64,000 nt of DNA from Closterium sp. NIES-65 (lineage: Eukaryota > Streptophyta > Zygnematophyceae > Desmidiales > Closteriaceae). The stretch spans positions 186,001 to 250,000 of the forward strand of contig CANXME010001279.1 of NCBI GenBank assembly GCA_948144175.1, in the 5' to 3' direction. This document shows positions 1 to 10,400 of the stretch, piece after piece; the first letter of the stretch is position 1; every line of letters begins with the position of its first letter. Under the pieces are notes generated by a model. That model was not told the DNA's origin. It did not search any database and saw only the letters and a list, made by a program, of their open reading frames with translations. The translations under genes were made by a program, and so were the position numbers.

Positions 1-2519
1 CCCATCCCACGAGCCGACAAACTGATCGACCAACTGCGCGCAGCCCGGGTTTTCTCAAAAATTGACCTTCAAGGAGGCTACCACTAGATCCGACCCACCT
101 GACAGCCCAAAAACCGCCTTCCGCACACACTACGGATCTTTGGAATACACCGTCATGCCCTTCGGACTGACCAACGCCCCCGCCACTTTTCAAATGACCA
201 TGAACGAAGCCTTCCGCCCGCTTTTAGATAAGTGCGTCATCATGTACCTCGACAACCTACTGATTTACAACCCCGACAACGCACAGCATCTACAGGACAT
301 CAAAACAGTTTTTAAAATACAGAGTGAGAACCGCCTACTGACGAAAGCGTCAAAGTGTGAGTTTTTATAGGATAGACTGGAGTTTTTGGGACACATTATT
401 TCAGCTAAGGGAGTGAAAAAAGACCTGAAGAAGTTCGCGACGCTTCAAGCATGGCATGCGCCGACAGACTTGACCGAGTTGCAGAGTTTTTAGGGGTTTG
501 TCAACTACGTGCGCCAGTTCATCCCCGACATGGCGGAGTTGACTGCTTTGTTGACCGACCTTCTAAGGAAGGGGGTTGAGTACACGTGGGGGGAGAAAAA
601 GCAAGCTGCCTTCTCGGCCCTCAAACAAATTTTGTGCTCACCGCCCGTGCTTCACATCGCAGATCTGCACCGTTCGTTTGAGCTCGTCACCAACGCAAGT
701 GACATTGCCTTGGGAGCTGTACTCTTGCAGGATTTTGGGAACGGCCTCCAGCCAATCGCGTACGAGTCCCGCAAGCTGCACCCACCCGGACGCAACTACC
801 CGATACACGACCGCGAAATGCTGGCGATCGTGCATGCGTTCAAAGTGTGGCGATGCTACCTGACTTACGCCAACGTGACAGTACGGACAGACCACCGATC
901 CCTACAGTACCTCCGTACCCAACCGAATCTCAATCCGCAACAAATCCGCTGGTTGGACTATCTGGAGTCCAACTTCCACTACACAGTCACGTACAAGAAA
1001 GGCGCATCAAACATCGCCGACGCACTCACACGCCCCACCGCCCAACTCCATGCCATCCTACTCACCCAAACCAACCCACTGTTAACAGGCCTATTCACCC
1101 ACGGTTACAGTACCGACCCATTTTTCACGACCGAACATTCACAGCAACTGGCAGAAGCTAAATGAGTCTATTACGTAAAGACAGGCACCAACCGCACTTG
1201 GGTATCCGCGTACTCACTACTTAGGAAACTGTTACTACAGGCACACGACGGGATTACCTCGGGCCATTTTGGGGTAGAAAAAACGCGACTGCAACTACAG
1301 CGGTACTACTACTGGCCGGAGCTGTTGACCGACGTACAGCACCACGTGGGCTCGTGTCCTACGTGTCAGGTGATGGAGAGCTCGCGAAAAAGAAAGGCGG
1401 AGTAGTTGCAGCCGATTCCACCGCCCGAGCGCGCCTCGCAGCAAGTTACCATGGATTTCGTCACAAGGTTACCTTCGAACCCTGGGGGTAACGACGCGGT
1501 AATGGTCGTCGTTGACAGACTGACAAAAATGGCTCACTTCGTTGCGTGCAAGAAATCGATCTCAGCCAAAGAAACCGCTCGTCTGTTCATCGCAGCCGTC
1601 GTTCGACTACACGGAGTATCAGCTGCAATCATCAGCGACCGCGATACGAAGTTCACCAGCTACTTCTGGAAGAACCTTTGGGAGCAGTTCGGGTCAGGCT
1701 ATAGTTCAGTTCATCGTACCACCCCGAGACCGACGGTCAAACAGAGTGGACCAATTAGTCGATGGAGCAGTTGATTCGGGCCACGTGCGACGACCCGACA
1801 ACTTGGGAGCAGCAGCTGTCGGTGATCGAGCTCGCCTACAACAACGTCACGTCAGCATCGATGCAGCAGTCCCCGTTCTACCTGAACTATGGGCAAAACC
1901 CAACAGTGCCCATGACGCCAAGTCCGGACAACCCAACGTCACGCGCACAGCAATTCGCCGAGATTCTGCAAGCTGCCCGTTCCAGAGCCGCAGAAGCAAT
2001 TAAGAAGGCCAACGTCATCGCTAAACGCAACACTGACCACCACCGCCGCCCAGTCATGTACAAGTCAGGAGATTACGTACTGCTTGACACACAGAACTTA
2101 AGACAGCCCGTCGTACCGAAATCACGACCGCGCTACTGTTGACTATTCCAAATCAACCACATTATTTACCCAGTCACCGCCCACTTACTGTTGCCGACAT
2201 AGTGGTACATCAGCCCATCATTCCTCGTCAGCCTGCTTCGCCGTACATCCCAACCACGAGCCAACCGCATCGTCACCGCCCGCCATCCATGACTCGCCCT
2301 GCATTGGAGTCGATCATCGAGCCCGAAAAAATCATGAGCCATCGGATTCGTCATCCCACAGGCATCAAGAGGATTGGGTTCCTCGTTCGCTGGAGGGACC
2401 GCACGCCAACTGAGGATACCTGGGTGCCCTTGGCTAACATCGAAAACCACCCTGCCCTACAAGTGTACATGAGGAGCCGGGGTTTCCGCGATATACACGC
2501 ACTCACATAGCGGAGGGGG
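1..2519 (+). pseudogene. Ty3/gypsy chromovirus copy 1, decayed pol (RT, RNase H, integrase, chromodomain)
   Basis: Retrotransposon polyprotein remnant that enters the window already inside reverse transcriptase. Domains in order: RT palm with PFGLTNAP and a YLDN box near 240-260 (normally YLDD, so the second catalytic Asp is lost); RNase H at about 650-1030 ending in ...NIADALTRP; the zinc-binding H2C2 region at 1230-1370; integrase core at 1440-1780 with the VVVDRLTK and SDRDTKF aspartates; and a C-terminal chromodomain at about 2330-2500 (FLVRWRDRTPTEDTWVP). Stops or frameshifts occur near 368, 491, 1162, 1403, 1745 and 2140, so no full product is possible. The chromodomain places it among chromoviruses. 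It is more decayed than the two related pieces downstream. Confidence 0.9.
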
Positions 2520-2540
2520 TTTCTTGGGGGGAGGGGATAG

Positions 2541-2825
2541 TGTAAAGAATTTTCCCGCTATTCCTTACTGCTACCATCAACACCGCATACAGCTGTTCGC
2601 CCATTACTGCTAACGGGGCTTCGCCAACTTCGCGCGCATTGTTTCACCAAACCTCGCACTGCTAGAGCAGCCAAGTCGGCCTACGCCTCGGGACTAGCCC
2701 GAACCTCGCGCCAGCGTAGCACTAGCTAGCTCGCACGCATCGCATTACCGTTTGCATGTTTCGCCTATAAGTATTCGCTCATGCCTTCACTCATGCTTTG
2801 TACTCATTGAACACCTTAGTGCAAT
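2541..2825 (+). repeat. Gypsy LTR, copy 1, truncated at its 3' end
   Basis: Starts with TGTAAAGAATTTTCC just after a G-rich polypurine tract that follows the chromodomain stop. It matches the LTR at 5767 and contains the same TATA-like stretch (cctataagta). It breaks off at the centre of a tail-to-tail join with the next LTR. Confidence 0.75.
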
Positions 2826-3152
2826 TGTTACGGGTGCAATGAATCGAGGTAGCGAGAATTGCACTAAGGTGTCAAACGAGTACAAAATGTGAGCGAAGGC
2901 ATGAGCGAACATTTATACGCGAAACATGCAAAACGGTAACGCGGTGCGTGCAAACTTGCTAGTGCTACGCTGGAGCGAGGCTCGGGCTAGTCCCGAAGCG
3001 TGGGCCGATACGGCCATGCCAGCAGTGCGAGGTTTGGCAAAACAGTGCGCGCGAAGTCGGCGAAGTCCCGTTAGCAGTAACGGGCGAACAATCGGCTGTT
3101 GCTGTACGCGATGTAGTCGGCTTCGTAAGGAATGCCGAGAAAATTCCTTACA
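2826..3152 (-). repeat. Gypsy LTR, copy 2 (minus strand)
   Basis: Reverse complement of the LTR at 5767-6095, beginning with TGTAAGGAATTTTC at 3152 and running leftward to 2826, where it abuts the truncated LTR of copy 1. Confidence 0.75.
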
Positions 3153-4110
3153 CTACCCCCCCCCCTTAAGAAGCCCCCTCCGCTACGCGAGTGCGTGTAT
3201 ATCGCGGAATCCCCGGCTTCTCAGGTACACTTGCAGGGCAGGGTGATTTTCGATGTTGCTCAGGGGCACCCAGCTATCTTCAGTTGGCGTGCGGTCTTTC
3301 CAGCGAACGAGGAATTCAATCCTCCTGATTCCCGTGGGGTGGCGGATCCGATGGCTCAGAATTTTTTCGGGCTCGACGATCGGCTCTGATGCAGGGCGAG
3401 TCATTGATTGTGGCCGGTGACGCGGCAGTTGACTTGTGGTCGGGATGTATGGGCGAAGTAGGCTGACGTGGAACGAAGGGCTGATGTACCAGTCGGTTGG
3501 CAACAGTAGATGCGCGGTGACGGGTGTGATCATGTGACTGATTTGGAAAGGTCCACAGTAGCGCGGTCGTAATTTTGGTACGTCGGGCAGTCGCAGATTT
3601 TGCGTGTCGAGTAGCACGTAATCTCCGGATTGATACGTGACGGGGCGGCGGTGGCGATCAGCGTTGCGCTTAGCGATGACGTTGGCCTTTTTTATTGCCT
3701 CGGCGGCTCTGGCGCGGGCAGCTTGCAGGATTTCAGCGAATTGTTGTGCACGTGGCGTTGGGTTGTCCGGATTCGGCGTCATGGGCACTGTAGGGTTTTG
3801 CCCATAGTTCAGGTAGAACGGGGACTGCTGCGTCGTGGCTGATGTGGCGTTGTTGTACGCGAACTCGATCAGCGGCAACTGCTGCTCCCAGGTCGTGGGA
3901 TCGTCGCACGTGGCACGAATCAACTGCTCCATCGTCTGATTCGTCCGCTCCGTTTGGCCGTCGGTCTCGGGGTGGTACGACGAACTGAACTGTAGCCTGG
4001 TCCCGAACTGCTCCCAGAGGTTCTTCCAGAAGTTGCTGGTAAACTTCGTGTCCCTGTCGCTGATAATTGTTGCTGGTATCCCGTGCAGGCGAACAACGGC
4101 TGCGATGAAC
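3153..4110 (-). pseudogene. Ty3/gypsy copy 2, 5'-truncated pol (integrase core to chromodomain)
   Basis: On the minus strand the frame is open from the junction at 4110 to the stop at 3183. It encodes the integrase second Asp (SDRDTKF), the catalytic Glu region (HPETDGQTERTNQ), the integrase C-terminal domain and a complete chromodomain ending FRDIHALA. Everything upstream (gag, protease, RT, RNase H, H2C2 and the first integrase Asp) is missing, cut at an abrupt join at 4110/4111 with an oppositely oriented copy. It is nearly identical to copy 3, so the two pieces diverged recently. Confidence 0.85.
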
Positions 4111-5766
4111 AGACCACCGCTCGCTACAGTACCTTCGCGCCCAACCGAATCTCAACCCACGACAGATTCGCTGGTTGGACTATCTCGAGTCCAATTTTCA
4201 CTACACCGTCACGTACAAAAAAGGAGCATCCAACATCGCCGACGCTCTCACCCGCCCCACCGCCCAACTCCACGCCATCCTACTCGCCCAGACCAACCCG
4301 CTTTTAACTGGCCTATTCACCCACGGATACCGCACCGACCCATTTTTCACGACCGGAAATTCACAGCAACTGGCAGAAGCAAAAGGAGTTTATTACGTAA
4401 AAACAGACACCAACCGCATTTGGGTACCCGCGTACTCACTACTGAGGGAGCTGCTACTGCAGGAGGCACACGACGGGATTACCTCGGGACATTTCGGGGT
4501 AGAAAAAACACGACAGCAACTGCAGCGGTACTATTACTGGCCGGAGCTGTTGACCGACGTACAGCAGCACGTGGGCTCGTGCCCGACGTGTCAGGTGATG
4601 AAGAGTTCAAGGAAGCGGAAGGCGGGTCAATTGCAGCCGATCCCACCGCCCGAACGCGCCTGGCAGCAAGTAACCATGGACTTCGTCACAGGGTTACCTT
4701 CGAACCCTGGGGGTAACGACGCGGTGATGGTCGTCGTGGATAGGTTGACGAAGATGGCACACTTCGCTGCGTGCAAAAAGTCGATCTCAGCCGAAGAGAC
4801 CGCTCGCCTGTTCATCGCAGCCGTTGTTCGCCTGCACGGGATACCAGCAGCAATTATCAGCGACAGGGACACGAAGTTTACCAGCAACTTCTGGAAGAAC
4901 CTCTGGGAGCAGTTCGGGACCAGGCTACAGTTCAGTTCGTCGTACCACCCCGAGACCGACGGCCAAACGGAGCGGACGAATCAGACGATGGAGCAGTTGA
5001 TTCGTGCCACGTGCGACGACCCCACGACCTGGGAGCAGCAGCTGCCGCTGATCGAGTTCGCGTACAACAACGCCACATCAGCCACGACGCAGCAGTCCCC
5101 GTTCTACCTGAACTATGGGCAGAACCCCACAGTGCCCATGACGCCGAGTCCGGACAACCCAACGCCACGCGCACAACAATTCGCCGAAATCCTGCAAGCT
5201 GCCCGCGCCAGAGCCGCCGAAGCAATAAAAAAGGCCAACGTCATCGCTAAGCGCAACGCTGATCGCCACCGCCGCCCCGTCACGTATCAATCTGGAGATT
5301 ACGTGCTACTCGACACGCAAAATCTGCGACTGCCCGACGTACCAAAATTACGACCGCGCTACTGTGGACCATTCCAAATCAGTCACATGATCACACCCGT
5401 CACCGCGCACCTACTGTTGCCAATTGACTGGTACATCAGCCCTTCGTTCCACGTCAGCCTACTTCGCCCATACATCCCGACCACGAGTCAACTGCCGCGT
5501 CACCGGCCACAATCAATGACTCGCCCTGCATCAGAGCCGATCATCGAGCCCGAAAAATTTTGAGCCATCGGATCCGCCACCCCACGGGAATCAGGAGGAT
5601 TGAATTCCTCGTTCGCTGGAAAGACCGCACGCCAACTGAAGATAGCTGGGTGCCCCTGAGCAACATCGAAAATCACCCTGCCCTGCAAGTGTACTTGAGA
5701 AGCCGGGGATTCCGCGATATACACGCACTCGCGTAGCGGAGGGGGCTTCTTAAGGGGGGGGGGTAG
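4111..5766 (+). pseudogene. Ty3/gypsy copy 3, 5'-truncated pol (RNase H end, integrase, chromodomain)
   Basis: Begins inside RNase H at 4111 and is open from 4175 to 5563. It carries the RNase H tail (NIADALTRP), the H2C2 zinc-binding motif (HDGITSGHFG ... CPTC), a complete integrase DDE triad (VVVDRLTK, SDRDTKF, ETDGQTERTN) and the integrase C-terminal domain. A one-base loss in an A-run relative to copy 2 gives a TGA at 5561-5563 at the start of the chromodomain. The chromodomain then continues in another frame to about 5735. It has no RT, so it is a dead fragment with a well-preserved integrase. Confidence 0.88.
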
Positions 5767-6095
5767 TGTAAGGAATTTTCTCAGGCATTCCTTACGGCGC
5801 CGACTACATCGCGTACAGCAACAGCCGACTGTTCGCCCGTTACTGCTAACGGAACTTCGCCGACCTCGCGCGCACTGTTTTGCCAAACCTCGCACTGCTG
5901 GCATGGCCGTATCGGCCTACGCTTCGGGACTAGCCCGAGCCTCGCTCCAGCGTAGCACTAGCAAGTTCGCACGCACCGCGTTACCGTTTTGCATGTTTCG
6001 CGTATAAATGCTCGCTCATGCCTTCGCTCACATTTTTGTACTCGTTTGACACCTTAGTGCAATTCTCGCTACCTCGATTCATTGCACCCGTAACA
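5767..6095 (+). repeat. Gypsy LTR, copy 3
   Basis: Starts TGTAAGGAATTTTC after a polypurine tract of nine or more G. It contains TATAAA at 6003-6008, a plausible LTR promoter. Its true 3' end may lie a little beyond 6095, where similarity to copy 2 stops because copy 2 is truncated there. Confidence 0.7.
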
Positions 6096-7473
6096 GTCGT
6101 TCACTACCACCAACCGAAGTTGTCGCCTGTCTAGAAGCATTTGACTAGTACGCACACAATTGCGGAAATGCTAGTCGCACGAGTAGTCTCACAATTGGAA
6201 CAACTTGTCGCAAACTGCATTTTTGCAACGCCGAGACGAAGCTGAACCGTCCTGGAGACGTCGCACTAGGAAACTTGTTCACCAATATCAGCCACAGTTT
6301 CCATTCCCGAACCGCTTCCAGGCTCAGCCCCTCCGCCGCCCCACCATCGCCCCTCTGCTTCCGCGCTCTGGAAAGCCGCCTCGATCGATATCATCGATCT
6401 GCGCTTGCCCAGTGTCTCTGCGGCGTGGCGCGAGCATGCGAGAGGTAGCGCTAGCCACCGTTTGGGTCCTCCCTGCAAATCCCCGCCTCCGACAAGATCA
6501 GAACCATTCCGCTTTCGGCGGAAAAAATTGCGCCCAAATATTTAGACCGACGGGCAAACCGACGTTGGTCCACACCTCGCTCACTCCACCAAAACTGGCT
6601 TGGGGAGTTCAATTCGAGACCAGCGCGTGCAGCTTGGAATTTCGATGTGCCTAGCCCAGTTTCCCTACGTACCTCCCTCCCTACCAATTCCGCCGAGCCA
6701 CCACCAACCTTTCCCCAGCCCTTCCGTACCTCGCCAGCGCACCGGTTTGAGCCCCACCATCTCTGTTCGTGTTGGGTTTTCCGCCGCCGTCAACCCTGGG
6801 CTGACCTGGCTCCTAGGGGCTCGTGCCCTGGGTTTTCTGCGGGCGCTGCAGAAAAAGGCGGAAGCGGAAAAGGCGAGATGGGCGGATGGAGAAACAAGCG
6901 CAGCAACCAGTGAGGCCGAGACGAGAGCAGATCAAACTCGGAGGGGCTTGTTTGACACGTCTGGAAAACTCACCTGGTTTCCTGTGTCGATACTGTTCAG
7001 GCGTGGTGCTCGCGCTGGTGATGCAATGTGTAGTGTGGTCTGATATGGTTTTCTGTGTTAATGTACGGTACTGTGTGAGTGTGGAGGAGTCAACACCAAT
7101 CTACCATGACCGTCATCCTTCGTCCTTCCTCGATTCTGCCTTCCGCTTTCGGCATCCCGCTTTCTCCTCCCTGCTTTCGTCATCTGTCATTCTTCAATGC
7201 TTGTTCAGCCTTCTCTCCCCGCTCCTCGCGTCTCGTGACTGACCTCACTCATCTTTATTCTCCTCGCCAGTTTAGCTCAGTTCTGACCTAGATGGCGACC
7301 ACCTCGCGTGTGTCGTCTACATCCAAATCGTTTGTTCGTAGTATTTTTTCGTGAAGCGTTTGTCGAATTATACGCTTTACTACCGTCTCCAGTGGAAGTT
7401 AGGGTTTGTGCGAATCTGTTGGATGGACTGCAGAATAAGACTCTCCTGTTAGACCATCTGCTGGTTAGGCATT
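6096..7473. other. Intergenic stretch and probable 5' region of the FLY-like gene
   Basis: No domain or conserved frame recognised. Several short frames overlap but none has a supporting motif. The last few hundred bases are CT-rich and lead into the exon 1 start at 7474, so promoter and 5' UTR probably lie here. A short frame at 7308-7499 overlaps the start codon in another frame and would act as an upstream ORF if transcription starts before it. Confidence 0.4.
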
Positions 7474-10400
7474 ATGACGAGGCGGGAACCTCGTCCTAGA
7501 TGGCACTGGTTGATAGGTTTCGCAGTGCTACTATCCTTTCCATGTAGACAACTCGCCTCTCGACCAATCCGAGAGAAGCTACTAGATTCCGAACTCCCCC
7601 TTTGGGAAGACGAGGTGCGTTTGCCGTTACCTGCGACTAAGACATATTTAGTTGTGCTTCCTTTCCGTGTTGCACCACTTAGGAATACTTCATGGGACTG
7701 CACGGTACCGTAAATCAGCGGAGACGTGGAACCAGTATGGCGTTGGATCCTCTCTGAAATGTTGAGATTGTATTCTGAATCTACCTTGACTAGCTGAGTA
7801 GATACTTTTGACTGCCGTCAACGTTAGAGCCGTCAACGTTTCTGCTCCATTCACTAGAAGCTTCAAGACTGACGCTCTTCTCCGTTTTGCTCTGCCTCAC
7901 TTATCCGCATGCGCGCTTCATCCCATCCGTCCCGCACCGTTTCCCGCGCCGTCTCCCTCCCGTCTCCCCCTCTCGTTACTACCAGTGGAGTTTGCGGCCA
8001 CTCGTGTCGGAAATCGTGGAGACCACCGACTTGTCGAATCTCAGGATATTCCCCTCGAATATCTCAGGAACATACAAAGGTGAATCAGGAAGCTTCCTCG
8101 CATCAGACGCAGCTGCCATTCTGTCGCATCATGCTGGTTGGTTTCCTTATGGCGGCGTCTCCTAACGCGGATAGCGTGTACCGTGCTGTGTCGCAGGCAC
8201 ATGGGAGGTCGCGCGAAATTCCTCGTCGTCGCGATTCCCGGACCTACAGAAGAACTCTGGAAATATAATTTTTCAATTAAAGACCAGCAGCACGGCTCGT
8301 CCCGAGGTTCACTATGTCCATGTGAGCGCCTGCTGCCTCCTCCTTAGATTCTCTAGAACTTTCATATGCTAAGCACGACTTTTGAGGCGCCTCAAAACTC
8401 GTCCCGAGGTTCACTATGTCCATGTGAGCGCCTGCTGCTTCCAGCCGATTTGGACGACCTGGATTCTCTAGAACTTCCTATGTGCTAAGCACCCCGCGTT
8501 GATCCTGCCGATTCAGATGACAAGGGTAGAGTCTGGATCTACTTCTGGCGGTTTCTTGGTGAGGGAGCCGGTCTTAGCCTGTTCGGGTTCCGGCCTTCGT
8601 GTGTGTGAGAGGGGGGAGGGGTGTGGGTGGTGGGGGTGAAGCGCCTGGCGGCTCTTCATTAGCATCCAGAGTGGATGCCAAGGCACATGCGAAGGCACTC
8701 GTTGACTGGAAAGCGAAGTTTCGTCGGCTCGTCGCGTGTATTCGTCGCTGCATCCTGATCATTTCGCGACCCCTCGCCTCTGTCAATGCTGCGTACGATA
8801 TGGTTACTGCCATAGTGGACGCCCGCTTTCCCCCCCCCCCCCCCCCCCCCCCCCCCCCGCTCTCTGCGCTGAGACCTGGTCATCATGCTGCTGGTGTGCA
8901 CCGAGATGGATTGCCCGGCCAGGGCGGTCTTGCGAAACGCGGAAATCATAGATTAATCGTGGTATCATTGCGGAACTGTTTCAATAATGTTTGCGCAATG
9001 GCGGTGTTCCCATTATCCCCGCGAATGCGTGGCAGGGAGAGGTGGTGTTGCGGGACGGAATGTACATTAGCGACGGCGACGTGCATATGAAGCTCGAAGG
9101 GGTCTACCTGCGCCCCTTCGGCCACCTTAGAATGGTTCTCAGCAGGTGCGTTCGTCCCTTCCCGTGAGTTTCTCGAATCTCTAACTTGATTTTCCTGATC
9201 AATTTTTCTTTTGTTTTTCTAGCTCCCATTGTCTCTTCTTTAGTAAATTTGTCGTCCCTCCCCGCCCCTCCCCACCCCCCCCTTCCTCCTCCCTCCCATT
9301 CCCTCATTGCGTCATTCCCCCCCATGGTGTTTGCTCTCCCCCCCTCCCCCTTCCCCTCTCCACCCCCCCTCTCTCCTCTCCGTTTTTTCTCCGTGCGCGT
9401 CTTATCTTTGCGCGCGCAGCTCGGCGGGAGCGGACTCCACAGAAGTGGACGAAGAGAGCGCCGCCAATGGCTACCAGCTGGTGAGTCCGGAGGGATCGGC
9501 TGGTGAGTTCAGTCGAGTGTTCCTGGAGACTTTTCGATGACCAGCTGTTTGCTGGTGAGTTTGGTGGTGTTTTTTTCTGATTGATAACTTGGTAACACTC
9601 TCGCTGATTTGATTGTTTGGTTCTGTACTGTTCCCCTGGGACGGCACGGTTGGGACGCTGCACGTGTGCTGCAGGTATTCTTTCCTCCGATCACAGTATG
9701 ACTCACAGCTGCTGTAACTCGCTCCCTCTCCCTCTCTCGTACCCGATCTCTCCTGATCTCTCCTGCTCGCTCTCTCTGGCTCTCTTGCGCCCTCTCTCTC
9801 ACGCTCTCTCTCGCTCTGTCGCTCTCTCGCATTCGCTCTCTCTCCCCTCTCTCCCTCGTACGCTCGGCAGGAGCTGCACGACTCCAGTAAACGAGGCCAG
9901 GGATCACCAGAACACAGTAAGGCCTTCTACGCTCTAGCCCTCTCCGCCCCCGCTCTCTCCGTCCCCACGCCCTCTCCGCCCCCACGCCCTCTCCGCCCCC
10001 ACGCCCTCTCCGCCCCCACGCCCTCTCCGCCCCCACGCCCTCTCCGCCCCCACGCCCTCTCCTCCCCCACGCCCTTCCCCCCACGCCCTCTCGGCTTGTT
10101 GCCTTTTCGTTGTACCACCGTATTCCATCTCTTCTCGCCGCTCCTTTCATGATAATCCGCCCTGCGTTGTGTTGTGCTGTGCGTGCCATTCTGCCCGCCC
10201 GTCTACCCACATCTCAAGTGCCCCTCCCCTCCCGTAACTGACCCGGCCTGTTCTGTCCCTCCGTTCCCCCTTCCCCTTTCCCCCAAACCCCCTCTCCCGC
10301 GCCCTCTCCGCGTGCAGCAGCAGTGGCGGGAATGGCGAGGAATTGCAAGATGAGGGTGATCACGCACGTCTCACCGGCCTCTCTCCCCTTGCGCCCCCTC

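Noticed and set aside
8831-8858. Poly-C runs here and at 15710-15738 as biological signals
   Set aside because: Homopolymers in introns; the second simply forms the pyrimidine tract of exon 13. They mainly mark places where assembly may be unreliable.
9927-10210. Minus-strand frames made of GRRGRGGGEGVGAERAW repeats
   Set aside because: Translation of the 17-bp minisatellite in intron 6.
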